A DNA stretch of 64,000 bases from Aquipseudomonas alcaligenes (GTDB taxonomy: Bacteria > Pseudomonadota > Gammaproteobacteria > Pseudomonadales > Pseudomonadaceae). The notes below the pieces were generated by a model. That model searched no databases, had not been told where the DNA came from, and worked only from the letters and a program-made list of their open reading frames with translations. The stretch lies in the NCBI RefSeq assembly GCF_003205495.1, contig NZ_QJRX01000002.1, forward strand, positions 480,565 to 544,564, read 5' to 3'. Each line of letters opens with the position of its first letter. The stretch's first letter is position 1. The position numbers were made by a program, and so were the translations under genes. This document shows positions 1 through 9,538 of this stretch, piece by piece.

Positions 1-2496
1 GCCGATCCGTGCCAGCAGGCCGGGGCGGTCCGGGGCGGTGATCTCCAGCACGGTGACCGGGCGCTGGGCGTCGTTGTGGATGGTCACCTGCGGGGCGAAG
101 GCGAAGTGCTTGAGCTGGCGCGGCACGCGGCGCTGGATGATCGCCGGGTACTCGTCGGGGTTCTTCAGCGCTTCCACCAGACCGTCGCGGATCTGCTTGA
201 TGCGCGCCGGGTTGTCGCCGATACGGCCGCCATCGGCGTCCAGCACGATGTAGGTGTCCAGGGTGAACTGGCTGGTGGAGGTGATCACCCGGGCGTCGTG
301 GATGTTCAGGTTGAGCTGGTCCATGGCCGCCACCGTCACGGCGAAGAAGTCGTGCTGGTCCGGGGCGTAGATGAAGATCTGCGTGGCACCCTCGAACTCG
401 CGCTGGGCGGTCTCCTTGATCAGCACCAGCGGGTCCTTGCCGGCCGGGTGCTGGAGGATGGCCTCGGTGTGCCAGGCCACGTCGGCGGCGCTGTGGCGCA
501 GGAAGTAGTCGTCGCCGAGCTGGCTCCACAGCTGCTCGGCGTCGTCCTGATCGATGCCACCGCGCACCAGGATGTCGATCGCCGCGCTCTGCGTCTGGCG
601 GATCTGCTCCTCGCGGTCCAGCGGGTTCTCCAGGCCGCGGCGCAGGGCGCGCTTGGTCTCGGTGTAGAGCTGGCGCAGCAGGCTGGCGCGCCAGGAGTTC
701 CACAGGCTGGGGTTGGTGGCGTTGATATCGGCTACGGTCAGCACGTAGAGGTAGTCCAGGCGGGTCTGGTCGCCGACCAGCTGGGCGAAGTCGAAGATCA
801 CCTGCGGGTCGGAGAGGTCCTTGCGCTGGGCGGTGGTCGACATCACCAGGTGGTTCTGCACCAGCCAGACGATCAGCCGGCTGTCCCAGCTGGGCAGCTG
901 GTGGCGCACGCAGAAGGCCTCGGCATCCACCGCGCCGAGCTCGGAGTGGTCGCCGCCGCGGCCCTTGCCGATGTCGTGGTAGAGCCCGGCCAGGTAGATC
1001 AGCTCGGGCTTGGGCAGCTTGTCGATCAGCTTGCTGGCCAGCGGGAACTTCTCCGCCAGCTCCGGCCATTTCAGCTTGCGCAGGTGCTTGATCAGGTTGA
1101 GGGTGTGGGCGTCCACCGTGTAGATGTGGAACAGGTCGTGCTGCATCTGCCCGACGATGTGGCCGAACTCCGGCAGGTAGCGGCCGAGGATGCCGTAGCG
1201 GTTCATCCGCCGCAGGTTGCGGTGGATGCCCTGGGTCGACTTGAACAGCTCGATGAACAGGCTGGTGTTGCGGATGTCGCGGCGGAAGTCGTCGTCGATC
1301 AGGTGGCGGCTGTCGCGCAGCAGGCGGATGGTGTCGGCACGCACGCCCTTGATCTCGGGGTGCTGGGCCATCAGCACGAAGACTTCGAGGATGGCGAAGG
1401 GGGTGCGCTTGAACACGCCAGGGCTGGTCACCTCGATATAGCCGTCGCGCACCTGGAAGCGGCTGTTCAGCGGCTGCGCCGGGCCGCGCTCGCCCTCGCG
1501 CAGCAGGACGTCCTCGAAGTGCTGGTTGATCAGCTCGGAGAGCTCGGCGACGCCCATCACCACCCGGTAGTACTTCTGCATGAAGCGCTCGACGGCCAGG
1601 CGGCCGTCGCCATCCTCGAAGCCGAGCAGGGCGGCGATCTTGCGCTGGTGGTCGAACAGCAGGCGGTCCTCGGCGCGCCCGGCGAGCATGTGCAGGGCGT
1701 AGCGCACCTTCCACAGGAACTCCTGGCTGGAGGCCAGCATGCCGTACTCGCTGTCGACCAGAAAGCCCTGCTGCACCAGGGAGTGCAGGTTGAGGCTGCC
1801 GAACTGGCGGCGGGCCACCCAGAGGATGGTCTGGATGTCGCGCAGGCCGCCAGGCGAGCCCTTGACGTTGGGTTCCAGGTTGTACTCGGTGTCGTTGTAC
1901 TTGGCGTGGCGCGCCTTGGCTTCCTTGCGCTTGGCCAGGAAGAACTCCTTGCTCGGCCACATGCGGTCGCTGGCGGTGACCTCCTGCATGCGCTGGCGCA
2001 GGTGTTCGGGGCCGGCGATGGTACGGCTTTCCATCAGGTTGGTGACCACCGTCAGGTCGGCGCGCGCCTCTTCCGCGCATTCGGCCACGCTGCGCACGCT
2101 CTGCCCGACTTCCAGGCCGATGTCCCAGAGCAGGGTGAGGAAGCCCTCGATGGGCTCGCGGAAGGTCTCGTGGTCGGCGCTGTCGAGGAGGATCAGCAGG
2201 TCGATGTCGGAGTAGGGGTGCAGCTCGCCACGGCCGTAGCCGCCGACGGCCAGCAGGGCGATGTCGGCGTCCTCGCTCCAGTCGAAGCGCTTCCAGGCCT
2301 CCTGCAGGATCTGGTCGACGAACCAGGCGCGGTCCTCGACCAGGCGGCGGATGTCGCGGCCCTCGCGAAAGCGCGCGTCGAGCACTTCGCGCGCCTGCTT
2401 GAGGGCCTTCTTGAAGGCGGCGATGGGGCTGGACTTGAGCGCCAGTTCCGCCTGGAACTGGCCGCGGTCAAACAACTCCGGGTCCATCTGGGGCAT
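1..2496 (-). CDS. glnD: [Protein-PII] uridylyltransferase / uridylyl-removing enzyme GlnD (C-terminus cut by window edge)
   Basis: GlnD uridylylates and deuridylylates the PII protein in response to glutamine and so sets nitrogen regulation. The reading frame is open to base 1 and gives 832 codons; the family is about 900 residues, so roughly 70 C-terminal residues lie outside the window. Visible parts are the nucleotidyltransferase motif GGYGRGEL followed by SDIDLL near residues 83-97, the HD-domain motif [14 protein letters not shown] near residue 505, and the beginning of the last ACT domain ([18 protein letters not shown]) at the very edge. The ATG at 2496 has AGGAAGG about 7 nt upstream and yields [15 protein letters not shown], the usual Pseudomonas N-terminus. 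It lies 24 nt downstream of map on the same strand. Confidence 0.96.
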   Translation of the reverse strand, partial: MPQMDPELFDRGQFQAELALKSSPIAAFKKALKQAREVLDARFREGRDIRRLVEDRAWFVDQILQEAWKRFDWSEDADIALLAVGGYGRGELHPYSDIDLLILLDSADHETFREPIEGFLTLLWDIGLEVGQSVRSVAECAEEARADLTVVTNLMESRTIAGPEHLRQRMQEVTASDRMWPSKEFFLAKRKEAKARHAKYNDTEYNLEPNVKGSPGGLRDIQTILWVARRQFGSLNLHSLVQQGFLVDSEYGMLASSQEFLWKVRYALHMLAGRAEDRLLFDHQRKIAALLGFEDGDGRLAVERFMQKYYRVVMGVAELSELINQHFEDVLLREGERGPAQPLNSRFQVRDGYIEVTSPGVFKRTPFAILEVFVLMAQHPEIKGVRADTIRLLRDSRHLIDDDFRRDIRNTSLFIELFKSTQGIHRNLRRMNRYGILGRYLPEFGHIVGQMQHDLFHIYTVDAHTLNLIKHLRKLKWPELAEKFPLASKLIDKLPKPELIYLAGLYHDIGKGRGGDHSELGAVDAEAFCVRHQLPSWDSRLIVWLVQNHLVMSTTAQRKDLSDPQVIFDFAQLVGDQTRLDYLYVLTVADINATNPSLWNSWRASLLRQLYTETKRALRRGLENPLDREEQIRQTQSAAIDILVRGGIDQDDAEQLWSQLGDDYFLRHSAADVAWHTEAILQHPAGKDPLVLIKETAQREFEGATQIFIYAPDQHDFFAVTVAAMDQLNLNIHDARVITSTSQFTLDTYIVLDADGGRIGDNPARIKQIRDGLVEALKNPDEYPAIIQRRVPRQLKHFAFAPQVTIHNDAQRPVTVLEITAPDRPGLLARIG

Positions 2497-2520
2497 GCGC
2501 GCCTTCCTCTATGTGGATGC

Positions 2521-3321
2521 TCAGGGGGAAGTGCGCGGCAGGGTGTCGTCGCTGCGCAGGGTGAGGATCTCGTAGCCGCTCTCGGTGACCAGCACCGTAT
2601 GCTCCCACTGAGCGGAGAGCTTGCGGTCCTTGGTGATGGCGGTCCAGCCGTCGCCGAGCAGGCGGGTTTCCGGGCGGCCCTGGTTGATCATCGGCTCGAT
2701 GGTGAAGGTCATGCCGGCCCTGAGCTCCATGCCGGTGCCGGCACGGCCGTAGTGCAGTACCTGCGGCTCCTCGTGGAACACCGCGCCGATGCCGTGGCCG
2801 CAGTATTCGCGCACCACCGAGAAGCCGTTCTTCTCGGCATGCTTCTGGATCACTTCGCCGATATCGCCCAGGCGCGCGCCGGGCTTGACCAGCTGGATGC
2901 CCTTGTACATGCACTCCTGGGTGATCTGGGCCAGGCGCTGGGCCCACTCCGGCACCTTGCCGACCATGAACATCTTGCTGGTGTCGCCGTGGTAGCCGTC
3001 CTTGATCACGGTGACGTCGATGTTCAGCACGTCACCGTCCTTCAGCGGCTTGTCGTTGGGGATGCCATGGCAGACCACGTGGTTGATCGAGGTGCAGATC
3101 GACTTGGGGAAGCCCGGGCGGCCCGGCGCGGCACCGTAGTTGAGCGGGGCGGGGATGGCCTTCTGCACGTTGACGATGTAGTCGTGGCAGATGCGGTCGA
3201 TTTCCTCGGTGGTGACGCCGGGCTTGACGTGCTCGCCGATCATCTCCAGCACTTCGGCGGCCAGGCGGCCGGCCACGCGCATCTTCTCGATTTCGTCGGG
3301 CGTCTTGATGGTGACGGTCAT
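2521..3321 (-). CDS. map: Methionine aminopeptidase type I
   Basis: Cytosolic metalloenzyme that removes the initiator methionine from new proteins. The 266-residue product begins MTVTIKTPDEIEKMRVAG and carries the type I signature, including INHVVCHGIPND, the metal ligand stretch VLNIDVTVIKDGYHGDTSKMF, the conserved YCGHGIG, and FTIEPMINQG. An in-frame upstream ATG at 3402 would add 27 residues rich in Pro and Phe that are not part of the family, so the start at 3321 is preferred. Map is divergent from rpsB, a common arrangement in Gammaproteobacteria, and is followed by glnD. Confidence 0.97.
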   Translation of the reverse strand: MTVTIKTPDEIEKMRVAGRLAAEVLEMIGEHVKPGVTTEEIDRICHDYIVNVQKAIPAPLNYGAAPGRPGFPKSICTSINHVVCHGIPNDKPLKDGDVLNIDVTVIKDGYHGDTSKMFMVGKVPEWAQRLAQITQECMYKGIQLVKPGARLGDIGEVIQKHAEKNGFSVVREYCGHGIGAVFHEEPQVLHYGRAGTGMELRAGMTFTIEPMINQGRPETRLLGDGWTAITKDRKLSAQWEHTVLVTESGYEILTLRSDDTLPRTSP

Positions 3322-3443
3322 GCGGTCTCTCTCGGCGCCGGTGGCGCAAGGCAAAAACGGGAAAGACGGCGATTCTAGCAGAAAGCCGCCGGGCGGCGGC
3401 ATGCGGCCGGTTCCTGGTTCGGCTAGCCTGTCGCTGCTTTCTG

Positions 3444-3452
3444 TGGTATAAA
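3444..3452 (+). promoter_or_regulatory. Candidate extended -10 promoter of rpsB-tsf
   Basis: TATAAA at 3447-3452 is preceded by TG plus one base (3444-3446), forming an extended -10 element. No good -35 hexamer is seen 16-18 nt upstream. It would give a leader of about 125 nt before the rpsB start. The rest of the 263-nt map/rpsB gap holds no gene. Confidence 0.42.
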
Positions 3453-3584
3453 ACGCGCCGCTTTACGGGCAGAGCTGCTCGTAGGGCTTAACTCCGCACA
3501 CGTATCGACACGATTTCCTGGGTGCCCGCAAGGGTTGGAGATTGGGATGCGTGGAGGCCTAACCCGACTTATCAAGGAACTATC

Positions 3585-4325
3585 ATGTCCCAAGTCAATA
3601 TGCGCGATATGCTGAAGGCCGGTGTGCACTTCGGCCACCAGACCCGTTACTGGAACCCGAAAATGGGCAAGTACATTTTCGGCGCGCGCAACAAGATTCA
3701 TATCATCAACCTGGAAAAGACCCTGCCGATGTTCAACGAGGCCCTGTCCTTCGTTGAGAAGCTGGCTGCCGGCAAGAACAAGATCCTGTTCGTGGGCACC
3801 AAGCGTTCCGCCGGCAAGATCGTGGCTGAAGAAGCTGCTCGCTGCGGTTCCCCCTACGTTGATCACCGTTGGCTCGGCGGCATGCTGACCAACTACAAGA
3901 CCATCCGTGCTTCGATCAAGCGCCTGCGCGAGCTGGAAACCCAGTCCCAGGACGGCACCTTCGCCAAGCTGACCAAGAAAGAAGCCCTGATGCGCACCCG
4001 CGATCTGGAGAAGCTGGATCGTAGCCTGGGCGGCATCAAGGACATGGGCGGCCTGCCGGACGCGCTGTTCGTGATCGACGTCGACCACGAGCGCATCGCC
4101 ATCACCGAAGCCAACAAGCTGGGCATCCCGGTCATCGGCATCGTCGATACCAACAGCAGCCCGGAAGGCGTTGATTACATCATCCCGGGTAACGACGACG
4201 CCATCCGCGCCATCCAGCTGTACATGGGTGCCATGGCCGACGCCGTGATCCGTGGTCGTGGCAACGCTGCCGGCGGCACCGACGAGTTCGTCGAGGAAGC
4301 TGCTTCCGAGGCCAGCGAAGGCTGA
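3585..4325 (+). CDS. rpsB: 30S ribosomal protein S2
   Basis: Structural protein of the small ribosomal subunit, needed for S1 binding. The product is 246 residues, the usual Pseudomonas length, starting [19 protein letters not shown], with the conserved WNPKM..YIFGARN and later [11 protein letters not shown] segments. The frame is open upstream to 3522, but the ATG at 3585 is the family start and has AAGGAA 7-12 nt upstream. It is the first gene of a rightward ribosomal/translation cluster. The long leader is consistent with the S2 autoregulation known from rpsB-tsf of gammaproteobacteria, which is inference here. Confidence 0.98.
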   Translation: MSQVNMRDMLKAGVHFGHQTRYWNPKMGKYIFGARNKIHIINLEKTLPMFNEALSFVEKLAAGKNKILFVGTKRSAGKIVAEEAARCGSPYVDHRWLGGMLTNYKTIRASIKRLRELETQSQDGTFAKLTKKEALMRTRDLEKLDRSLGGIKDMGGLPDALFVIDVDHERIAITEANKLGIPVIGIVDTNSSPEGVDYIIPGNDDAIRAIQLYMGAMADAVIRGRGNAAGGTDEFVEEAASEASEG

Positions 4326-4326
4326 T

Positions 4327-4377
4327 AACGGGAAGCACCTTTCCCGTTGTGCGAGAAGGGGGCTTGGCCCCCTTTTT
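4327..4377 (+). terminator. Tandem hairpins with T-tract between rpsB and tsf (attenuator-type)
   Basis: The first hairpin pairs AACGGGAA (4327-4334) with TTCCCGTT (4341-4348). The second pairs AAGGGGGC (4356-4363) with GCCCCCTT (4367-4374) over a 3-nt loop and runs into TTTTT. The second has the form of an intrinsic terminator. As rpsB and tsf are normally cotranscribed, it probably reduces rather than stops read-through. Confidence 0.75.
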
Positions 4378-4448
4378 GCCACTTGCGAATTTTGTGCCCG
4401 GCGTGGCCGGGTTGAATGGTTGAACACCACTTCAAGAGGATTGTGAAC

Positions 4449-5312
4449 ATGGCAGAAATCACTGCAGCCCTGGTTAAAGAACTGCGCGAGCGCACCGGCC
4501 AAGGCATGATGGAATGCAAGAAGGCCTTGGTTGCCGCCGGTGGCGACATCGAGAAGGCCATCGACGACATGCGCGCTTCCGGTGCCATCAAGGCCGCCAA
4601 GAAGGCCGGCAACGTCGCCGCCGAAGGCGCCATCGCCGCTCGCGTCGAGGGTGGTCGTGGCCTGCTGATCGAAGTCAACTCGCAGACCGACTTCCTGGCC
4701 CTGCAGGACGACTTCAAGGCCTTCGTCAAGGAGAGCCTGGACGAAGCCTTCGCCCAGAAGCTGACCGAAGCCGCCCCGCTGATCGCTTCCCGCGAATCCG
4801 CCCGTGAGGCCCTGGTCGCCAAGTGCGGTGAGAACGTCAACATCCGTCGTCTGGCTGCCGTCGAAGGCGACGTCGTGGGTTCCTACCTGCACGGCCACCG
4901 CATCGGCGTCCTGGTCGTACTGAAAGGCGGCAACGAGGAGCTGGCCAAGCACGTTGCCATGCACGTCGCTGCTTCCAACCCGGCCGTGCTGAACCCGTCC
5001 GACGTTTCCGAAGAGCTGATCGCCAAGGAAAAGGAAATCTTCCTGCAGCTGAACGCCGAGAAGATCGCCGGCAAGCCGGAAAACATCGTCGAGAACATGG
5101 TCAAGGGTCGTATCGCCAAGTTCCTGGCCGAAGCCAGCCTGGTCGAGCAGGCCTTCGTCATGGATCCGGAAGTCAAGGTCGGTGAGCTGGTCAAGAAAGC
5201 CGGTGCCGAGATCGTTTCCTTCACCCGTTTCGAAGTGGGCGAGGGCATCGAGAAGGTCGAGGCTGACTTCGCTGCCGAAGTGGCTGCCCAGGTGGCCGCT
5301 GCCAAGCAGTAA
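4449..5312 (+). CDS. tsf: Elongation factor Ts
   Basis: Guanine nucleotide exchange factor for EF-Tu in translation. The product is 287 residues, starting [27 protein letters not shown], the highly conserved N-terminal UBA-like domain, followed by the two exchange subdomains (for example [11 protein letters not shown] near residue 75, within the conserved TDFVA-like region). The ATG at 4449 follows AAGAGGA; an upstream in-frame ATG at 4416 lies in the leader and is not conserved. It sits 123 nt after rpsB, beyond the double hairpin. Confidence 0.98.
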   Translation: MAEITAALVKELRERTGQGMMECKKALVAAGGDIEKAIDDMRASGAIKAAKKAGNVAAEGAIAARVEGGRGLLIEVNSQTDFLALQDDFKAFVKESLDEAFAQKLTEAAPLIASRESAREALVAKCGENVNIRRLAAVEGDVVGSYLHGHRIGVLVVLKGGNEELAKHVAMHVAASNPAVLNPSDVSEELIAKEKEIFLQLNAEKIAGKPENIVENMVKGRIAKFLAEASLVEQAFVMDPEVKVGELVKKAGAEIVSFTRFEVGEGIEKVEADFAAEVAAQVAAAKQ

Positions 5313-5335
5313 GACGGTTTCGCACTGTCGAACAG

Positions 5336-5369
5336 AAGAGGCTGCCCGCTTACGCGTGCAGCCTCTTTT
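5336..5369 (+). terminator. Intrinsic terminator after tsf
   Basis: A perfect 10-bp stem, AAGAGGCTGC (5336-5345) with GCAGCCTCTT (5358-5367), ends in TTTT. It separates rpsB-tsf from the pyrH group. Downstream, TTGACC (5396-5401) and TAATAT (5424-5429) resemble promoter boxes, but their 22-nt spacing is too long for a confident pyrH promoter. Confidence 0.85.
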
Positions 5370-5463
5370 GCAAAGCGGGCAATGCTCCGCACGATTTGAC
5401 CGGGCAGTGGTCTGACTGCCGGGTAATATAAGCAGCCAAACAACGCCGCAGGAGAGATACGCA

Positions 5464-6207
5464 ATGGCTCAGCAGGTGAGTGGTCGTCAACCTCGCTATA
5501 AACGCATTCTGCTCAAGTTAAGCGGCGAGGCCCTGATGGGCTCGGAAGAGTTCGGCATCGATCCCAAGGTGCTGGATCGCATGGCGCTGGAAGTCGGCCA
5601 GCTGGTCGGCATCGGCGTGCAGGTCGGCCTGGTGATCGGCGGTGGCAACCTGTTCCGTGGCGCGGCGCTGTCTGCCGCCGGCATGGATCGGGTCACCGGC
5701 GACCACATGGGTATGCTGGCCACCGTGATGAACGCCCTGGCCATGCGCGACGCCCTGGAGCGCTCGAATATCCCCGCCATCGTGATGTCGGCCATCTCCA
5801 TGGTCGGCGTGACCGACCACTACGATCGCCGCAAGGCCATGCGTCATCTGTCCACCGGCGAAGTGGTGATCTTTGCCGCTGGCACCGGCAACCCCTTCTT
5901 CACCACCGACTCGGCGGCCTGCCTGCGTGCCATCGAGATCGATGCCGACCTGGTGCTGAAAGCCACCAAGGTCGATGGCGTGTACACTGCCGACCCCTTC
6001 AAGGACCCCAATGCGGAGAAGTTCGAGCGCCTGACCTATGACGAGGTGCTCGACCGCAAGCTGGGCGTGATGGACCTGACGGCCATCTGCCTGGTGCGCG
6101 ATCACAAGATGCCGCTGCGGGTCTTCAACATGAACAAGCCCGGCGCCCTGCTGAATATCGTGGTGGGTGGCGCCGAAGGAACCCTGATCGAGGAGGAAGC
6201 ACAATGA
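5464..6207 (+). CDS. pyrH: UMP kinase
   Basis: Phosphorylates UMP to UDP with ATP in pyrimidine nucleotide synthesis; cytosolic hexamer of the amino acid kinase fold. The 247-residue product shows the kinase start [13 protein letters not shown], the glycine loop [10 protein letters not shown] near residue 59, and [15 protein letters not shown] with [17 protein letters not shown] further on, all characteristic of PyrH. CAGGAG lies about 8 nt before the ATG. The stop overlaps the frr start by 4 nt (ATGA), so the two are translationally coupled. Confidence 0.98.
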   Translation: MAQQVSGRQPRYKRILLKLSGEALMGSEEFGIDPKVLDRMALEVGQLVGIGVQVGLVIGGGNLFRGAALSAAGMDRVTGDHMGMLATVMNALAMRDALERSNIPAIVMSAISMVGVTDHYDRRKAMRHLSTGEVVIFAAGTGNPFFTTDSAACLRAIEIDADLVLKATKVDGVYTADPFKDPNAEKFERLTYDEVLDRKLGVMDLTAICLVRDHKMPLRVFNMNKPGALLNIVVGGAEGTLIEEEAQ

Positions 6208-6761
6208 TCAACGAGATCAAGAAGGCCGCCCAGGAGCGCATGAGCAAGTCCCTGGAGTCCATGGGGCGCAACCTGGCCTCCATTCGCACCGGGCGCGCGC
6301 ACCCGAGCATTCTGGACAGCGTCAAGGTCCCGGCCTATGGCAGCGAGATGCCGCTGAACCAGGTCGCCGCGATCACCGTGGAAGATGCCCGTACGCTGAA
6401 GATCGTCGCTCACGACAAGACCCTGAGCGCGGCGATCGAAAAGGCCATCATGACCTCCGATCTCGGCCTCAATCCGAGCAGTGCCGGTGCCACCATCCGC
6501 GTGCCGATGCCGGCCCTGACCGAAGAAACGCGCCGCGGCTACACCAAGCAGGCCCGTGGCGTTGCCGAGGATGCCAAGGTGGCGGTGCGCAACGTGCGTC
6601 GCGACGCCCTGGCCGAGCTGAAGAAGCTGTCCAAGGACAAGGAGATCAGCGAGGACGAGGAGCGTCGTGCCGCCGACGAGGTGCAGAAGCTCACCGACAA
6701 GTTCGTTGCCGACATCGACAAGGCCCTGGAAGTCAAAGAAGCCGACCTGATGGCGGTGTGA
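6204..6761 (+). CDS. frr: Ribosome recycling factor
   Basis: Acts with EF-G to split the post-termination ribosome. The product is 185 residues, exactly the usual length, starting [20 protein letters not shown] and containing the hallmark [12 protein letters not shown] near residue 28 and the basic helical segments [21 protein letters not shown]. It begins inside the pyrH stop (4-nt overlap) and is followed one base later by uppS. Confidence 0.98.
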   Translation: MINEIKKAAQERMSKSLESMGRNLASIRTGRAHPSILDSVKVPAYGSEMPLNQVAAITVEDARTLKIVAHDKTLSAAIEKAIMTSDLGLNPSSAGATIRVPMPALTEETRRGYTKQARGVAEDAKVAVRNVRRDALAELKKLSKDKEISEDEERRAADEVQKLTDKFVADIDKALEVKEADLMAV

Positions 6762-6762
6762 T

Positions 6763-7524
6763 GTGAGCAGGAGCAAGCAGGACGCCCCGGCGGCGGTGCC
6801 ACGGCATGTCGCCATCATCATGGATGGCAATAACCGCTGGGCGAAGAAGCGGCTGCTGCCCGGCGTGGCCGGGCACAAGGCCGGCGTCGATTCGGTGCGC
6901 GCGGTCATCGAGGTGTGCGCCGAGTCCGGGGTCGAGGTGCTGACCCTGTTTGCCTTCTCCAGCGAGAACTGGCAGCGCCCGGCCGAGGAGGTCGGGGCGC
7001 TGATGGAATTGTTCCTCTCGGCCCTGCGTCGCGAGGTGAAGAAACTCAAGGAAAACGCCATCAGCCTGCGCATCATCGGTGATCGCTCGCGCTTCCATCC
7101 GGAGTTGCAGGCGGCCATGCGTGAGGCCGAGCAGCTGACCGCCGGCGACAGCCGCTTCGTCCTGCAGATCGCCGCCAACTACGGTGGCCAGTGGGATATA
7201 GTCCAGGCCGCGCAGCGCCTGGCGCGGGAAGTCCAGGGCGGTCATCTGCGGCCGGAAGAGATCACTCCCGAGCTGCTGCAGGGCTGCCTGGCTACCGGTG
7301 ATCTGCCGCTGCCGGACCTGTGCATCCGCACCGGCGGTGAGCACCGCATCAGCAATTTCCTGCTTTGGCAATTGGCCTATTCCGAGCTGTACTTTTCCGA
7401 CCTGTACTGGCCGGACTTCAAACATGACGCCATGCGCAAGGCGCTGGCCGATTTCGCCACCCGCCAGCGCCGCTTCGGCAAGACCAGCGAACAGGTGGAA
7501 GCCGAGGCTCGCAGTCAATGCTGA
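6763..7524 (+). CDS. uppS: Undecaprenyl diphosphate synthase (cis-prenyltransferase)
   Basis: Condenses isopentenyl diphosphate onto farnesyl diphosphate to give the C55 carrier lipid for peptidoglycan and LPS. The 253-residue product has the catalytic HVAIIMDGNNRWA near residue 15, ALYAFSSENW-type sequence as TLFAFSSENWQRP, and LCIRTGGEHRISNFLLWQ near residue 180. A GTG start at 6763 is used; no ATG precedes the catalytic motif. It has no obvious ribosome binding site, which suggests coupling to frr one base upstream. Its 3' end overlaps cdsA by 7 nt. Confidence 0.96.
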   Translation: MSRSKQDAPAAVPRHVAIIMDGNNRWAKKRLLPGVAGHKAGVDSVRAVIEVCAESGVEVLTLFAFSSENWQRPAEEVGALMELFLSALRREVKKLKENAISLRIIGDRSRFHPELQAAMREAEQLTAGDSRFVLQIAANYGGQWDIVQAAQRLAREVQGGHLRPEEITPELLQGCLATGDLPLPDLCIRTGGEHRISNFLLWQLAYSELYFSDLYWPDFKHDAMRKALADFATRQRRFGKTSEQVEAEARSQC

Positions 7525-8333
7525 AACAACGCGTCATCACCGCCCTGATCCTGCTGCCCATCGCCCTGGGGGGCTTCTTTCTGCTCGAGGGCTGGGCCTT
7601 CGCCCTGTTCATCGGCGCCGTGGTCAGCCTGGCTGCCTGGGAGTGGGCGCGCCTGGCCGGTCTGTCCGCCCAGTCGCAGCGGGTGGCCTACGGGGCGGCG
7701 GTTGCGGCCCTTCTCTACGGTGCCTGGCTGCTGCCGGCGCTGGCGCCCTGGTTGCTGGCGGCGGCGCTGCTCTGGTGGCTGGCGGCGACCCTGCTGGTGC
7801 TGAGCTATCCGGGCAGCAGTCGCTACTGGGGCGGGCTGCCCGGCAAGCTGCTGATTGGCCTGGTGATCCTGCTGCCGGCCTGGCAAGGCCTGGTGCTGCT
7901 CAAGCAGTGGCCGCAGGCCAATGGCCTGATCATCGCCGTGATGGTGCTGGTGTGGGGGGCCGATATTGGTGCCTACTTCGCCGGCAAGGCCTTCGGTAGG
8001 CGCAAGCTGGCGCCGCGGGTCAGTCCCGGCAAGAGCTGGGAGGGTTTCTATGGCGGCCTGGCCGCCAGCCTGCTGATTACCTTGGCGGTCGGTCTGCAGC
8101 AGGGCTGGTCAGCGGCTGGCCTGCTGCTGGCTCTGGGGGGCGCGGCACTGGTAGTGGCCGCCTCGGTGATCGGTGACCTGACCGAGAGCATGTTCAAGCG
8201 CCAGTCCGGGATCAAGGACAGCAGTAACCTGCTGCCCGGCCACGGTGGCGTGCTGGATCGCATCGACAGCTTGACCGCGGCCATTCCGCTGTTCGCCGTG
8301 CTGCTCTGGCTGGCGGGATGGGGCGCTCAGTGA
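7518..8333 (+). CDS. cdsA: Phosphatidate cytidylyltransferase
   Basis: Inner-membrane enzyme making CDP-diacylglycerol from phosphatidic acid and CTP, the branch point of phospholipid synthesis. The 271-residue protein is strongly hydrophobic, with about eight membrane segments, and ends with the family signature [16 protein letters not shown] near residues 236-251. It overlaps uppS by 7 nt and dxr by 4 nt. Confidence 0.97.
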   Translation: MLKQRVITALILLPIALGGFFLLEGWAFALFIGAVVSLAAWEWARLAGLSAQSQRVAYGAAVAALLYGAWLLPALAPWLLAAALLWWLAATLLVLSYPGSSRYWGGLPGKLLIGLVILLPAWQGLVLLKQWPQANGLIIAVMVLVWGADIGAYFAGKAFGRRKLAPRVSPGKSWEGFYGGLAASLLITLAVGLQQGWSAAGLLLALGGAALVVAASVIGDLTESMFKRQSGIKDSSNLLPGHGGVLDRIDSLTAAIPLFAVLLWLAGWGAQ

Positions 8334-9517
8334 GTCGTCCGCAGCGCATCACCGTGCTCGGGGCGACCGGCTCCATCGGTCTTAGTACGCTGGATGTGAT
8401 CGCCCGGCATCCCGAGCGCTACCAGGCCTTCGCCCTCAGCGGTTTCTCCCGGCTGGCCGAGCTCGAGCAGCTTTGCCTGAGGCATCGCCCGCAGTTCGCC
8501 GTGGTCGCCGATCAGGCCAGTGCCAGCAGGTTGCAGGATGCACTGCGTGGCGCTGGCCTCGCGACTCGCGTGCTGGTGGGCGAGGGCGGGCTGTGCGAGG
8601 TGGCCGCTCATCCGGATGTGGATGCGGTGATGGCGGCCATAGTCGGTGCCGCCGGCCTCAAGCCGACCCTGGCCGCCGTGCGGGCCGGCAAGAAGGTGTT
8701 GCTGGCCAACAAGGAGGCGCTGGTGATGTCCGGCGCCCTGTTCATGCAGGCGGTGCGCGAGCATGGCGCCACCCTGTTGCCGATCGACAGCGAGCACAAC
8801 GCCATCTTCCAGTGCCTGCCCGGCGACTATGCCCGCGGTCTGGGGGCGGTAGGGGTGCGGCGTATCCTGCTGACGGCCTCCGGCGGGCCCTTCCGCGAGA
8901 CACCGCTGGCCGAACTGGAGCGCGTCTCGCCCGAGCAGGCGTGCGCCCATCCGAACTGGTCCATGGGGCGCAAGATCTCGGTGGATTCGGCCAGCATGAT
9001 GAACAAGGGGCTGGAGCTGATCGAGGCCTGCTGGCTTTTCGATGCGCGGCCCGAGCAGGTCGAGGTGGTCATTCACCCGCAGAGCGTGATCCACTCCCTG
9101 GTCGACTATGTGGATGGCTCGGTACTGGCGCAGCTGGGCAATCCGGACATGCGCACGCCCATTGCCCATGCCCTGGCCTGGCCGGAGCGGATCGATTCCG
9201 GCGTGGCGCCTCTGGACCTGTTTGCCGTCGCGCGCCTCGATTTCCAGGCGCCCGACGAGCTGCGCTTCCCCTGCTTGCGCCTGGCGCGGCAGGCCGCCGA
9301 GGCGGGGGGCAGTGCGCCGGCGGTATTGAATGCGGCCAACGAGGTGGCGGTGGCGGCGTTTCTCGAACGGCGCATCCGCTTTTCCGATATCGCGCGTATC
9401 ATCGAGGACGGCCTGAATCGCGAGGCGTCGTCCGCGGTCGACGATCTCGATGCGGTGCTGGCGGCAGACGCGCGCGCGCGCGCCCTGGCCGCTGACTGGT
9501 TGAATCGCCACGGGTGA
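8330..9517 (+). CDS. dxr: 1-deoxy-D-xylulose 5-phosphate reductoisomerase
   Basis: First committed enzyme of the MEP isoprenoid pathway, converting DXP to MEP with NADPH. The product is about 395 residues with the NADPH motif [15 protein letters not shown] at the N-terminus, [12 protein letters not shown] near residue 126, [12 protein letters not shown], and [16 protein letters not shown]. Two starts are possible: ATG at 8318 (16-nt overlap with cdsA, Shine-Dalgarno too close) or GTG at 8330, which overlaps the cdsA stop as GTGA, has GGGATGGGG at a good distance, and gives MSRPQR as in relatives. The GTG is preferred. ispD of the same pathway lies 19 kb away. Confidence 0.96.
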   Translation: MSRPQRITVLGATGSIGLSTLDVIARHPERYQAFALSGFSRLAELEQLCLRHRPQFAVVADQASASRLQDALRGAGLATRVLVGEGGLCEVAAHPDVDAVMAAIVGAAGLKPTLAAVRAGKKVLLANKEALVMSGALFMQAVREHGATLLPIDSEHNAIFQCLPGDYARGLGAVGVRRILLTASGGPFRETPLAELERVSPEQACAHPNWSMGRKISVDSASMMNKGLELIEACWLFDARPEQVEVVIHPQSVIHSLVDYVDGSVLAQLGNPDMRTPIAHALAWPERIDSGVAPLDLFAVARLDFQAPDELRFPCLRLARQAAEAGGSAPAVLNAANEVAVAAFLERRIRFSDIARIIEDGLNREASSAVDDLDAVLAADARARALAADWLNRHG

Positions 9518-9538
9518 CAAGGCCCGGAGGAAGATGGA

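Noticed and set aside
76..3378. 1100-codon open frame on the plus strand opposite glnD and map
   Set aside because: It is antisense to two well-recognised genes; its product is a low-complexity run of Val, Leu, His, Gln, Asp and Gly produced by complementing GC-rich codons.
5396..5429. TTGACC ... TAATAT as a pyrH promoter
   Set aside because: Spacing of 22 nt is outside the functional range; kept only as a remark at the tsf terminator.
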